A stretch of DNA of 10,643 nt from Kiloniellaceae bacterium (GTDB lineage: Bacteria; Pseudomonadota; Alphaproteobacteria; Kiloniellales; Kiloniellaceae): assembly GCA_028280915.1 (NCBI GenBank), contig JANQKX010000676.1, positions 1 to 10,643 on the forward strand. The letters are read 5' to 3'. The notes beneath the pieces were generated by a model. The model worked only from the letters and a program-made list of their open reading frames with translations. It had not been told where the DNA came from and did not search any database. Below are positions 1-6,981 of the stretch, one piece after another (positions within the stretch are counted from its first letter, which is position 1; each line of letters opens with the position of its first letter). The position numbers and the translations under genes are program-made.

Positions 1-761
<761 letters not shown>

Positions 762-763
762 GG

Positions 764-780
764 GGGGCGTTTGCCCCTTT
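764..780 (+). terminator. Weak Rho-independent-type hairpin after ppdK
   Basis: GGGGC (764-768), a four-base loop GTTT, and GCCCC (773-777) form a 5-bp GC stem followed by TTT. It lies 2 bases after the dikinase stop and between two convergent genes, which is where a terminator is expected. The stem and the T-run are both short, so it may be inefficient. Confidence 0.45.
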
Positions 781-784
781 GACT

Positions 785-1414
785 TTAGGCCAGGCCGTGC
801 GCGTGTAGAGCGCGTGCCAGGCCAGCGGGGTCTTTGTAGTGGTGGACGTGGAGGCCCGCGGCGCGGCTGCCGGTGACGTTCTTTTCCGAGTCATCCACGA
901 ACAAGACCTCTTTGGCCTTTTTGCCCCAAAGCTTTAGGCAGGCCTCGAACACGGTCCGGTCCGGCTTGCGGCCCTTCAGGCGCCAGGTGAAGAATAGCCG
1001 GCCGGTGAAGAGTTCCCCCAGCGCCGGATAGCGGGCGACCAGCGCTTCCTCGACGGTCTCCCAGTTATTGGTCAGGATGGCGATATGGCGACGGGAGGCC
1101 AGGTCACGGGCGATTTGAAACACGGCCGGATCCGGCTCGAAGGCCAGTACCATGGCGTCGCGGTACGCGGTGTAGGAGATCTTGATATCCAAGCGGCGGC
1201 AAAATTCCTGATGGCTCTCCGCCGCGCTCATGGCGCCCCGCTCGCACTGCTGGTCAAAATCGCTTTGCCAGATAGCTTGATGAATGATCGCGCCATCGAG
1301 GCCGGTGATCTGGGCCAGATGGGCCAGGCGCCGCTCGGGCAGGTAGCGGAACAAAACCCCGCCCAAATCGAAGAGGACGCTGTCCGGTAGTGATGCTGTT
1401 GGTTCTGCGGGCAT
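785..1414 (-). CDS. HAD-superfamily hydrolase (subfamily IA, phosphatase-like)
   Basis: A 209-aa cytoplasmic HAD-fold hydrolase that probably removes phosphate from a small metabolite; the substrate cannot be told from sequence. Motif I is LFDLGGVLF with nucleophile Asp16. Motif II is ILTNN with Thr115. Motif III is the GRKPD segment with Lys150. Motif IV is VLFVDDSEKN with Asp174/Asp175. The cap lies between residues of about 25 and 95, as in subfamily IA. The second Asp of the usual DxD motif I is replaced by Gly18, as in a subset of HAD-IA proteins annotated as YihX-like or as epoxide-hydrolase N-terminal-like phosphatases. The frame is open upstream to about 1822, but that stretch runs antisense through unrelated sequence. 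The Met at 1414 is the natural start because homology to the HAD fold begins within 12 residues of it. The ribosome binding site is weak. It converges on ppdK, and the synthetase remnant lies upstream in the same direction, suggesting an old synthetase-HAD gene order. Confidence 0.85.
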   Translation of the reverse strand: MPAEPTASLPDSVLFDLGGVLFRYLPERRLAHLAQITGLDGAIIHQAIWQSDFDQQCERGAMSAAESHQEFCRRLDIKISYTAYRDAMVLAFEPDPAVFQIARDLASRRHIAILTNNWETVEEALVARYPALGELFTGRLFFTWRLKGRKPDRTVFEACLKLWGKKAKEVLFVDDSEKNVTGSRAAGLHVHHYKDPAGLARALHAHGLA

Positions 1415-1497
1415 GACCGTCTGCCTTTGTCTGCCAGCGACATGCCGATCAGTATAAGCGCACTCAGGCAGGCCATAAAGGCTTTGTGCCGTTTCAG

Positions 1498-1615
1498 CTA
1501 AGCACCCTCCGCGCCATGGGCATGCTCCTTGGCGGCCATTTCCTTGAGCAGCAAACGGTGGACCTTGCCGGTGGCGTTCAGGGGCATCTCGTCCAGCACG
1601 AATATTTCCTCGGGC
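1498..1615 (-). pseudogene. Truncated 3' end of an acyl-CoA synthetase gene (remnant)
   Basis: Read on the minus strand, this stretch encodes PEEIFVLDEMPLN, then ATGKVHRLLLKEMAAKEHA and a short tail HGAEGA before a TAG stop (1498-1500). Of the 32 residues from PEE to EHA, 31 match the C-terminus of the intact synthetase at 3641-5254; the only change is Phe for Val. It includes the A10 motif with the catalytic Lys of adenylate-forming enzymes, but nothing of the rest of the enzyme. Upstream the similarity breaks near 1616. The frame stays open to about 1655 with a faint FCR-like resemblance that is not convincing. It has no start codon or ribosome binding site of its own and is probably non-functional. 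It lies 83 bases upstream of the HAD gene, in the same direction. Confidence 0.85.
1518..1615 (-). repeat. Direct repeat copy A (synthetase 3' end)
   Basis: Aligned by eye without gaps to 3655-3752, this 98-bp stretch has 7 mismatches (about 93% identity). The mismatches are at 1525, 1528, 1543, 1555, 1597, 1602 and 1603. The copies are in the same orientation 2137 bp apart, and bracket the lipoprotein and coiled-coil genes. Confidence 0.9.
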
Positions 1616-1929
1616 ACAGGCAAGTGGGGCGATCGGCAAAAAAATGTCACTGCCAATCCTATGTATCAGTGCTCGCCCTCTAAAGCCCTGCTGCCCTATC
1701 CTGTTGAGTTGCCAGTGAACACCTAAGAACTGTTTTGCCGTACTTGGAACGCCTTTTGTTGAGTCTCCTACAATGCACAATTCGGATGGAGTTTGGGTAA
1801 CGTGATAAATTAAAAGGAGCAAATATTTTCAGCAATCATCTTTTTGGAGAAAAAAGTTGATCTGCGTGACATTTGATGCTCTCATAAGGAGTGCAATAAA
1901 AATTACAACAACGAGAATGGGAGGCGATC
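1616..1929. other. AT-rich leader upstream of the lipoprotein gene
   Basis: No gene is supported here. Bases 1801-1920 contain 40 G/C in 120 (33%, hand count), far below the neighbouring GC-rich genes. It includes an A7 run (1638-1644) just past the end of the synthetase homology, and several A- and T-tracts between 1811 and 1905. A TACAAT hexamer near 1769-1774 resembles a -10 box but has no well-spaced -35 partner, so I do not call a promoter. The low GC and the position suggest that the promoter of the 1930-3619 unit lies here. It also suggests foreign origin. Confidence 0.5.
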
Positions 1930-3276
1930 ATGGTGAGAAGCTCAGCGGCGCTATTGTCCGGGATCCTTTTGGCTTCCTGCACGGCAAACGATGCGGCCAT
2001 TTATCACAAGTGGGACATGGACGCCGATAAAGGGGGCTCAAGCGTCATCATTGATGCGAAGCAAAGAGCCATTATCTCCGTCGAGCGGAATGTGGAAAAA
2101 CGGGAAGCAGGACAGAATAATACACCTGTTTCCATGGCGGTCGTTCGGAAGTTTTGTGCCGAACCGAGCCCAGACGCCCTGTCGGCAATCAGTTCTTCAT
2201 TTGCCACGGCTCTCAGCGTGGGCATCTTTGGCCAAGGTGAAGGCTCAGGGGCACTTAGCAGTGCTTTATCAGAAGCGGCGGGTGAGTTGGGGCGGAGGAA
2301 TGCAACAATTCAGCTATTGCGGGATGGCCACTATCGTCTTTGTGAAGCCTATTTGAATGAATCTTTGAGCCCCTATACATACAATCTCCTAGCGCGGCGT
2401 TACAGTGATCAAGCCATCGTTCTCTTGGCAATCGAGCAATTGACGCCCGTGGGCAGCGAAACGGTGAAAGTCAACGTGGGCGAAGGATCGGAAGTGACGG
2501 TAAACACTTCCGCCACGGGGGTCCAGCCGCAATCGCCAGTGGCAGACCCCATTGAGGATGATCAGGACCCTGAGGCCCAGCCGAGCGCGCCCCAGTCCCC
2601 CGAGGCGGGGACGCCTCCCGGTGACGGAGAGGGGACAGGGGACACTCAGGTCGATTCGACGCCGGCAGATAACACGACCTTTCGTAACGATTCAGGATCA
2701 TCGCAAGGCCAATTCAAGTTAATTCGCGCAAGCCTATTGATCGGTGACAGCTCGCCGAGAAATCAGGTCGCGCAAGATACCACCGGATCGGAGCAGCCCG
2801 GTTCCGATGGGTCGCCGATTCCCCTTACTCCGGCCGAACCAGCGCAGCCACCCTCGGGTGTCGCCGACTCGGCGAATCCGACAAGCAATGGCGGCAACAA
2901 TCCTGGAAAAGCACAAGGCAGCGCGACCGCTAGGGCCGGTTCGCCAGGCGTCACAACGAGGGCGGTTCAAGCCCCCAATGGACCTTCCGCCGAGGTGACC
3001 CGCGCCGTCGCTTACATGATCGGCCAATACTTGAATCAGTCGCGCGTTGGAGACTGTCTATTGGCCTTGGACAACCTCATTTTGCACGAGGGGTTTGAAA
3101 CTGTCGAAGAAGATACATATCCGGCGAGATTTGCCATCCTGGAGGGGTGCCGAAAAATCTTAGAGGCGGCGTCCACCTCCGGGTCTGATCCAGATGAGAT
3201 CTATTCCTATCCCCCTTTGCTTTCTGCTCCTGATAGCCCATTACCCGTGCCGGAAAACCCGTCAAGCGAAAACTGA
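1930..3276 (+). CDS. Predicted lipoprotein of an uncharacterised family, with long Pro/Ser/Gly-rich linker
   Basis: A 448-aa protein with no assigned function. The N-terminus is a lipoprotein signal peptide: basic MVR, a hydrophobic run, then the lipobox LASC with Cys17 as the lipidated residue. The next residue is Thr, not Asp, so transport to the outer membrane is expected. A conserved-looking core spans about 35-172 and includes FCAEPSPDALSAISSS (75-90) and TIQLLRDGHYRLCEAYLN (126-143). From memory, this CAEPSPDALSA signature recurs in uncharacterised lipoproteins of many Gram-negatives. Residues of about 195-350 are low-complexity, rich in Pro, Ser, Gly, Asp and Thr, and probably form a flexible spacer. 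A second small helical domain (353-415) carries Cys376 and Cys407, which with Cys76 and Cys138 could form periplasmic disulfides. The start is fixed by GGGAGG at 1919-1924, 5 bases from ATG. GC is lower than in flanking genes. The next gene follows after 46 bases and is probably co-transcribed. Confidence 0.8.
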   Translation: MVRSSAALLSGILLASCTANDAAIYHKWDMDADKGGSSVIIDAKQRAIISVERNVEKREAGQNNTPVSMAVVRKFCAEPSPDALSAISSSFATALSVGIFGQGEGSGALSSALSEAAGELGRRNATIQLLRDGHYRLCEAYLNESLSPYTYNLLARRYSDQAIVLLAIEQLTPVGSETVKVNVGEGSEVTVNTSATGVQPQSPVADPIEDDQDPEAQPSAPQSPEAGTPPGDGEGTGDTQVDSTPADNTTFRNDSGSSQGQFKLIRASLLIGDSSPRNQVAQDTTGSEQPGSDGSPIPLTPAEPAQPPSGVADSANPTSNGGNNPGKAQGSATARAGSPGVTTRAVQAPNGPSAEVTRAVAYMIGQYLNQSRVGDCLLALDNLILHEGFETVEEDTYPARFAILEGCRKILEAASTSGSDPDEIYSYPPLLSAPDSPLPVPENPSSEN

Positions 3277-3322
3277 CGCAGATGCGATCCATTCCCTGCG
3301 CAATCGATAGAAGGAGAAGACA

Positions 3323-3619
3323 ATGCGGCGATCAGTCCTTCTTGCCATGCGAAATATGCGACGGCAGCACCGGGAACAGCTAAGAAATCTTAGGGAAAGG
3401 CACAATACCAGCCGAAGAGAGGCGGCAAACCGGCATCGCGCGAGATTGGCTTCCTTGCGTACCGCAGGGGTCGAAGCGCGGGAACTCGCCCGCATCCGAT
3501 ACCAGGGAACGCGCGCGCAGCTTGAAGAAAAGATTGCGCAGGAGGAAAGTCAGCTCGCCATCCGGCACGAGCAAGAAATGACTGCGTTTCTCGGTACCCA
3601 AGGTCTGGCCACGGCCTAG
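3323..3619 (+). CDS. Arg-rich hendecad coiled-coil small protein
   Basis: A 98-aa protein of unknown function, probably almost wholly helical. There is no signal peptide, membrane segment or Cys, so it should be cytoplasmic. About 20 residues are Arg, 15 of them in the first 46; the second half is richer in Glu and Gln. Hydrophobic residues recur exactly every 11 positions (Met12, Leu23, Ala34, Leu45, Ala56, Leu67, Leu78, Phe89). All four His residues share another register (16, 27, 38, 82). This is a 3-4-4 hendecad pattern of the kind known from right-handed coiled coils. The start is well supported: AAGGAG at 3311-3316, 6 bases before ATG. It follows the lipoprotein gene by 46 bases and ends 21 bases before the convergent synthetase stop. 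The basic N-terminal half could bind nucleic acid or acidic lipids, but this is only inference. Confidence 0.75.
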   Translation: MRRSVLLAMRNMRRQHREQLRNLRERHNTSRREAANRHRARLASLRTAGVEARELARIRYQGTRAQLEEKIAQEESQLAIRHEQEMTAFLGTQGLATA

Positions 3620-3640
3620 GTTAGACACGCTATCGAATTC

Positions 3641-5254
3641 TCACAGTTCCCGGGGGGCATGTTCTTTGGCGGCCATTTCTTTGAGCAGCAAGCGGTGGAC
3701 CTTGCCGGTGGCGTTCAGGGGCATCTCGTCCAGTACGACGATTTCCTCGGGCGCCTTGTAGCCGACCCGGGCCCGGGCGAAGGCGATGAGGTCGTCGTCG
3801 CTGGGGCGCGGGGCGCCCGGCACCAAGGTGATGTAGGCGCGTACGTTTTCCCCATGCACCAGGTTGTGCACCCCGACCACGCCGGCCAGCGCCACCGCCG
3901 GGTGGGCCAGCACCGCTTCCTCCACCTCTTGCGGGCAGATGTTGGAGCCGTCGTGAATGATGATCTGCTTCTTGCGGCCGCGGAACCAGAAATAGCCGGC
4001 CTCGTCCAGGGCCATGACGTCACCCGTGTCGAACCAGCCGTCCACGATGGTCTCGGCGGTGGCGACCGGGTTTTCCCAATAGCCGATGGTGTTGCCGGGA
4101 AACTTGATCCACAGGCGGCCTTCGGCGCCCGGCGCCACCTCTTGACCGTTTTCGTCCCGCACCTCGGCCTGATAGCCGGCGCAGAGCCGCCCCACGGAGC
4201 CATGGTGACCGTCGGCGACGGGGCCTTGGGCGTCCGGCTCCCAGGAAAAGGCGCTGCGGGTGGCAAAGCCGATCTCGGTCATGCCGTAGCCCTCGGTGAC
4301 GTTGAAGCCGGCGACCTTGTGGAATTCCTGCTCCAACTCGGCGCTCACCTTGTCGCCGCCGGAGATGCAGTAGCGCAGGGTGCTGAAATCGGCTGGCTTG
4401 GCGTCGTGATCCCGCACCAAGCCGAACAGAGCAGCCGGCAGCATGACCAAGATGGTGGTGCCGGTATCGCGCAGGAGGCGCAGGGTTTGCCGGCCGGTCA
4501 GGTCGCGCAGGACGTCGACCCGCGCGCCGGCGCTCAGGCTGGCCAGGGAGCAGAGGGAGCCGCCCACGTGGGAACAGGAGCAACCCGGCAGGAAAATGTC
4601 GTCGGGCCCGATCGAATAGGAACGGTGGAAGCAGGCCAGGTTCCAGCCCAGGGTTTCGTGGGTGTGGACCACCCCCTTGGGCTTGCCCGTGCTGCCCGAG
4701 GTGAAATAGATGATGGCCGGGGCCTCGGGCGCCGGGTCGGGCAGCTCGCGCAGAGGCCGGCTGGGGTCGACCAGTGCCTTGTAGCTGGGGCTGTCGCCGA
4801 TGGTGGCATCGCTCAGATGCCCCTCTTCATCATCGCTGAAGGTCACCAGGCCAAGGGGCAGTCTGCCGGCCAGTTCGCTGGCGGCGACGTCATCGGCCCG
4901 CTCCACGTGGACCAGGAGCAAGGAGGCGCCGGAAACAGAGAGCGCATGGTCGATCTCAGGCGCCATGTAGCGGTAATTGAGGGGCGTGGCCACCAAGCCG
5001 GCCTTGAGGCAGGCCACGTAGTGCACGATCAAAGAGGCCCGGTTCGGCATCAGGGAGGCCACCCGGTCGCCCGGCTTCAGCCCCAGGTCCAGATAGCTGG
5101 TGGCCAGGCGCCGGGCAACCTCATCCAGCTGCCGCCAGGTGCGCGTGGTCGCGGTGGAAACCAGCGCCACGTCGTCGGGCTTGTTCTCCAAGCCATGGCG
5201 CAGCAGGTCGGGCAGGTAAAACGGCTGCTCAAGGGGCGCTCCGGAAATGGGCAT
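3641..5254 (-). CDS. Acyl-CoA synthetase (class I adenylate-forming AMP-binding enzyme)
   Basis: A 537-aa cytoplasmic ligase that activates a carboxylic acid as acyl-AMP and transfers it to coenzyme A. Motifs in order: the P-loop-like TSGSTGKPKG (185-194), EGYGMTE (321-327), GWFDTGD with Asp409 and Asp412, FRGRKKQII (424-432), NICPQEVEEAV (438-448), and PLNATGKVHR with catalytic Lys517. Length and motif spacing fit fatty-acid or aromatic-acid CoA ligases; the acyl substrate cannot be told. The frame is open upstream to 5548. I chose the ATG at 5254 because AGGAG (5267-5263) sits 8 bases upstream and family homology begins soon after. The in-frame Met at 5287 has no such site. The last 98 bp of its homologous 3' end are duplicated at 1518-1615. 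It diverges from the Rieske oxygenase gene and converges with the coiled-coil gene. Confidence 0.93.
   Translation of the reverse strand: MPISGAPLEQPFYLPDLLRHGLENKPDDVALVSTATTRTWRQLDEVARRLATSYLDLGLKPGDRVASLMPNRASLIVHYVACLKAGLVATPLNYRYMAPEIDHALSVSGASLLLVHVERADDVAASELAGRLPLGLVTFSDDEEGHLSDATIGDSPSYKALVDPSRPLRELPDPAPEAPAIIYFTSGSTGKPKGVVHTHETLGWNLACFHRSYSIGPDDIFLPGCSCSHVGGSLCSLASLSAGARVDVLRDLTGRQTLRLLRDTGTTILVMLPAALFGLVRDHDAKPADFSTLRYCISGGDKVSAELEQEFHKVAGFNVTEGYGMTEIGFATRSAFSWEPDAQGPVADGHHGSVGRLCAGYQAEVRDENGQEVAPGAEGRLWIKFPGNTIGYWENPVATAETIVDGWFDTGDVMALDEAGYFWFRGRKKQIIIHDGSNICPQEVEEAVLAHPAVALAGVVGVHNLVHGENVRAYITLVPGAPRPSDDDLIAFARARVGYKAPEEIVVLDEMPLNATGKVHRLLLKEMAAKEHAPREL
3655..3752 (-). repeat. 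Direct repeat copy B (inside the intact synthetase gene)
   Basis: Partner of the repeat at 1518-1615, covering the last conserved codons of the intact gene apart from its PREL tail and stop. The 3'-terminal tails of the two copies differ (PREL here, HGAEGA in copy A), so the similarity ends sharply on this side too. Confidence 0.9.
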
Positions 5255-5262
5255 GACGGCGG

Positions 5263-5267
5263 CTCCT
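5263..5267 (-). promoter_or_regulatory. Ribosome binding site fixing the synthetase start
   Basis: AGGAG on the minus strand with an 8-base spacer to the ATG at 5254. It decides against the longer in-frame starts at 5287 and 5548. Confidence 0.75.
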
Positions 5268-5488
5268 GGTGGAAACGAATGTTCCATAGAGTAAGGCGAT
5301 CGGGATGGCGGGGTAAAGGGCGGGGATGGCCGTGAGGACGGGCCGGCGGCCAATCGGAAACGGCCCAGGGGGTCACCACGCAACGGCCGCACGGCAGGGT
5401 GGTACGGCGCGGTGGTGAGACGGGGCGCAGAATCCTCCCGGGCCGGTCTAATCAATGTCATTAGGCGGACATTTTTAACGGCGACAAT

Positions 5489-5503
5489 CACATAAACTAT
5501 GTG
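5489..5503. promoter_or_regulatory. Inverted repeat, candidate operator
   Basis: CACATA and TATGTG are perfect 6-bp inverted arms separated by AAC. The site sits in the AT-rich part of the divergent region, about 180 bases before the Rieske start and 235 bases before the synthetase start. This is a plausible place for a dimeric regulator to control both genes. A 15-bp palindrome of this size can occur by chance. Confidence 0.35.
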
Positions 5504-5668
5504 CGCGAGGGTCCGTCCATGCCATATGAGATGGGGTGGCTTGCCCAATCACTCCATCGCTGCCCCATGGGCCCGGTCTTATGGATGGATTTGCGCCGAT
5601 TGGGCGCGTCGCCGGTTAGGGCTTCATGGTGTGGCCCAGGCCTCTTGATCATCCGAGACCACCAACCC

Positions 5669-5674
5669 GAGGAG
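5669..5674 (+). promoter_or_regulatory. Ribosome binding site fixing the Rieske oxygenase start
   Basis: GAGGAG with a 9-base spacer to the ATG at 5684. It supports that start over the upstream in-frame GTG/ATG codons near 5501-5519, which have no such site. Confidence 0.7.
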
Positions 5675-5683
5675 CGCGCCCCA

Positions 5684-6763
5684 ATGACAGCCCTGCCTGA
5701 CCTGAAAAACGCTTCTCCCGATCCGGTGAACCGGCGCCCCGATCTGCGGCGGGTGGGCCTCCATCCTGATTTTTGGTACCCCGTGGCCCGGTCCCGCTCG
5801 CTGAAGCCGGGCAAGACCCTTGGGGTCCGCTTCGCCGGCGACCCCATCGTCCTGGCCCGGCTGAACGACGGCACCTGTTTCGCGCTGGAGGATCGCTGCG
5901 CCCACCGGCAGGTGCCGCTGCACGCCGGCGTGGTCTGCCCCAAGGGCCTGCGGTGCGGCTATCACGGCTGGACCTATGATACGACCGGGCGCTGCGTCAG
6001 CGTGCCTTACATCGGCGAGGGAGAAAAGCGGCCCAACGGGGTTCGCGGCTATCCCTGTCGGGAAGCCTATGGCCTGATCTTTATCTTCACCGGTGATCCG
6101 GATTTGGCGGAGACCAAACCCTTCCCAGAGATTCCCACTTTCCACAATCCGAAATTCAAGACCCGCTACCTGGACCGGCGGGTCGCGTGTCACTACTCCT
6201 TCATGCACGAAAACCTGATGGACATGAACCACCAGTTTCTGCACCGGCGACTCATGGGGGGCATCAGGACCATCGCCCTGGGCCAGCGCGCGGGCGACAA
6301 CTGGGTGGAGGCCGACTACAGCTTCGACCGGACCAGCGGCAAGCAGTCCTATGGTGAGTTGTTCATTATCCAAAAACGGGATCGAAAGTCGGCGAGCGCG
6401 CCCCGCGACTTCATGACCATCCGCACGGAGTATCCCTATCAGACCCTGAAATTCTGGACGGCGGGCAGCAAAACCCCGGCCCTGGATCTATGGAATGTCT
6501 ATATCCCCGTGGACAAGGAACAGCGCGTCAATCACACCTTCGGCATGATCATGATCCAAAAGCCGCCGATCCCCGGGCTGATCCATCTGCTCTGGCCGGT
6601 CATCACCTGGTTTACCGAAGGCATCTTCAAAGAGGACCGCTGGATCGTGGAACTGGAGCAAAAGGCCTTTGACGCCCAAGGCGCCGATTGGAACCAGGAA
6701 ATCTTCCCGCCGATCATCGCCCTGCGCGACCTACTGGCCCGCAGCGGCGTACCGCTTGCCTGA
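5684..6763 (+). CDS. Rieske non-heme iron oxygenase, alpha-subunit type
   Basis: A 359-aa cytoplasmic oxygenase expected to hydroxylate or otherwise oxidise an organic substrate using O2 and electrons from a separate reductase. The Rieske [2Fe-2S] ligands are visible as CAH (Cys72, His74) and CGYH (Cys91, His94), 16 residues apart between His74 and Cys91, followed by GWTYD. The mononuclear iron site shows ENLMDMNHQFLH with Asp180 (bridging), His183 and His187. A likely carboxylate ligand is Asp318 in KEDRWIVELEQ. The His-x3-His spacing resembles carbazole-dioxygenase-like enzymes rather than the His-x4-His of naphthalene dioxygenase. The length fits single-component-type oxygenases of the VanA/PaO/CarA kind. 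Substrate unknown. No ferredoxin or reductase gene lies nearby. Being divergent from an acyl-CoA synthetase gene suggests a shared pathway on an acid or lipid substrate, which is inference. Confidence 0.9.
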   Translation: MTALPDLKNASPDPVNRRPDLRRVGLHPDFWYPVARSRSLKPGKTLGVRFAGDPIVLARLNDGTCFALEDRCAHRQVPLHAGVVCPKGLRCGYHGWTYDTTGRCVSVPYIGEGEKRPNGVRGYPCREAYGLIFIFTGDPDLAETKPFPEIPTFHNPKFKTRYLDRRVACHYSFMHENLMDMNHQFLHRRLMGGIRTIALGQRAGDNWVEADYSFDRTSGKQSYGELFIIQKRDRKSASAPRDFMTIRTEYPYQTLKFWTAGSKTPALDLWNVYIPVDKEQRVNHTFGMIMIQKPPIPGLIHLLWPVITWFTEGIFKEDRWIVELEQKAFDAQGADWNQEIFPPIIALRDLLARSGVPLA

Positions 6764-6800
6764 CCGGCGGGGCGGTGGGTCGCTACTGCAGCAGCGTTGC

Positions 6801-6810
6801 ATACATGTAT
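6801..6810. promoter_or_regulatory. 10-bp perfect palindrome after the Rieske gene
   Basis: ATACATGTAT lies in an AT-rich patch 38 bases after the Rieske stop and 171 bases before the peptidase start. It may be a regulator site for the peptidase gene or chance. The arms do not extend further. Confidence 0.2.
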
Positions 6811-6898
6811 TTGATCTTGTGTCGTGAACGGCCCGGGATTTAGCCATGCGTCGTCTATACCAATGGCTGATTCTGATAAATCACACTTCTCCGGCTGG

Positions 6899-6927
6899 TT
6901 GATTTACGGTCAATCATTGTGCAGTAT
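6899..6927 (+). promoter_or_regulatory. Weak candidate promoter for the S9 peptidase
   Basis: TTGATT (6899-6904) and CAGTAT (6922-6927) are separated by 17 bases. The -35-like box matches the consensus at 4 of 6 positions, but the -10-like box is poor. It lies 55 bases before the chosen start codon in an otherwise gene-free AT-richer stretch. Confidence 0.2.
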
Positions 6928-6981
6928 CGCCAGCCGACCTCTTGGCTTGATGAGCTGGATTAAAAGGTGCTTGGCAAAGAC

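Larger units (their letters stand above)
5255..5683. other. Divergent intergenic region between synthetase and Rieske oxygenase genes
   Basis: These 429 bases hold no gene I can support. Both reading frames that enter it from the flanking genes remain open but lack homology and ribosome binding sites at their distal Met codons. The region should contain promoters for both genes. A locally AT-rich patch (about 5445-5503) carries the inverted repeat described separately. No clear -35/-10 pair was found on either strand. Confidence 0.5.

Noticed and set aside
1415..1822. N-terminal extension of the HAD hydrolase to 1822
   Set aside because: The added 136 residues have no HAD homology and run out of frame through the synthetase remnant and the AT-rich leader. 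The Met at 1414 gives a normal-length family member.
2580..3000. Possible tandem repeats in the low-complexity part of the lipoprotein gene
   Set aside because: The Pro/Ser/Gly-rich region is compositionally biased, but I could not find a regular repeat unit by eye.
1500..3760. Insertion sequence or composite transposon explaining the repeated ends
   Set aside because: There is no transposase frame, and the repeats are direct and correspond to a coding 3' end rather than IS termini. An integration or recombination origin remains only a hypothesis.
3659..5335. Open frame of 558 codons on the plus strand opposite the acyl-CoA synthetase
   Set aside because: It is antisense to a gene with all class I adenylate-forming motifs. 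The translation is Gly/Ala/His/Gln-rich without domains, an expected by-product of GC-rich third positions.
5255..5548. N-terminal extension of the synthetase to 5548
   Set aside because: The extra residues lack homology, and a good ribosome binding site sits before the ATG at 5254.
5624..6373. 249-codon minus-strand frame opposite the Rieske oxygenase
   Set aside because: It overlaps the Rieske and iron-binding motifs in antisense, and has no recognisable protein features or ribosome binding site.
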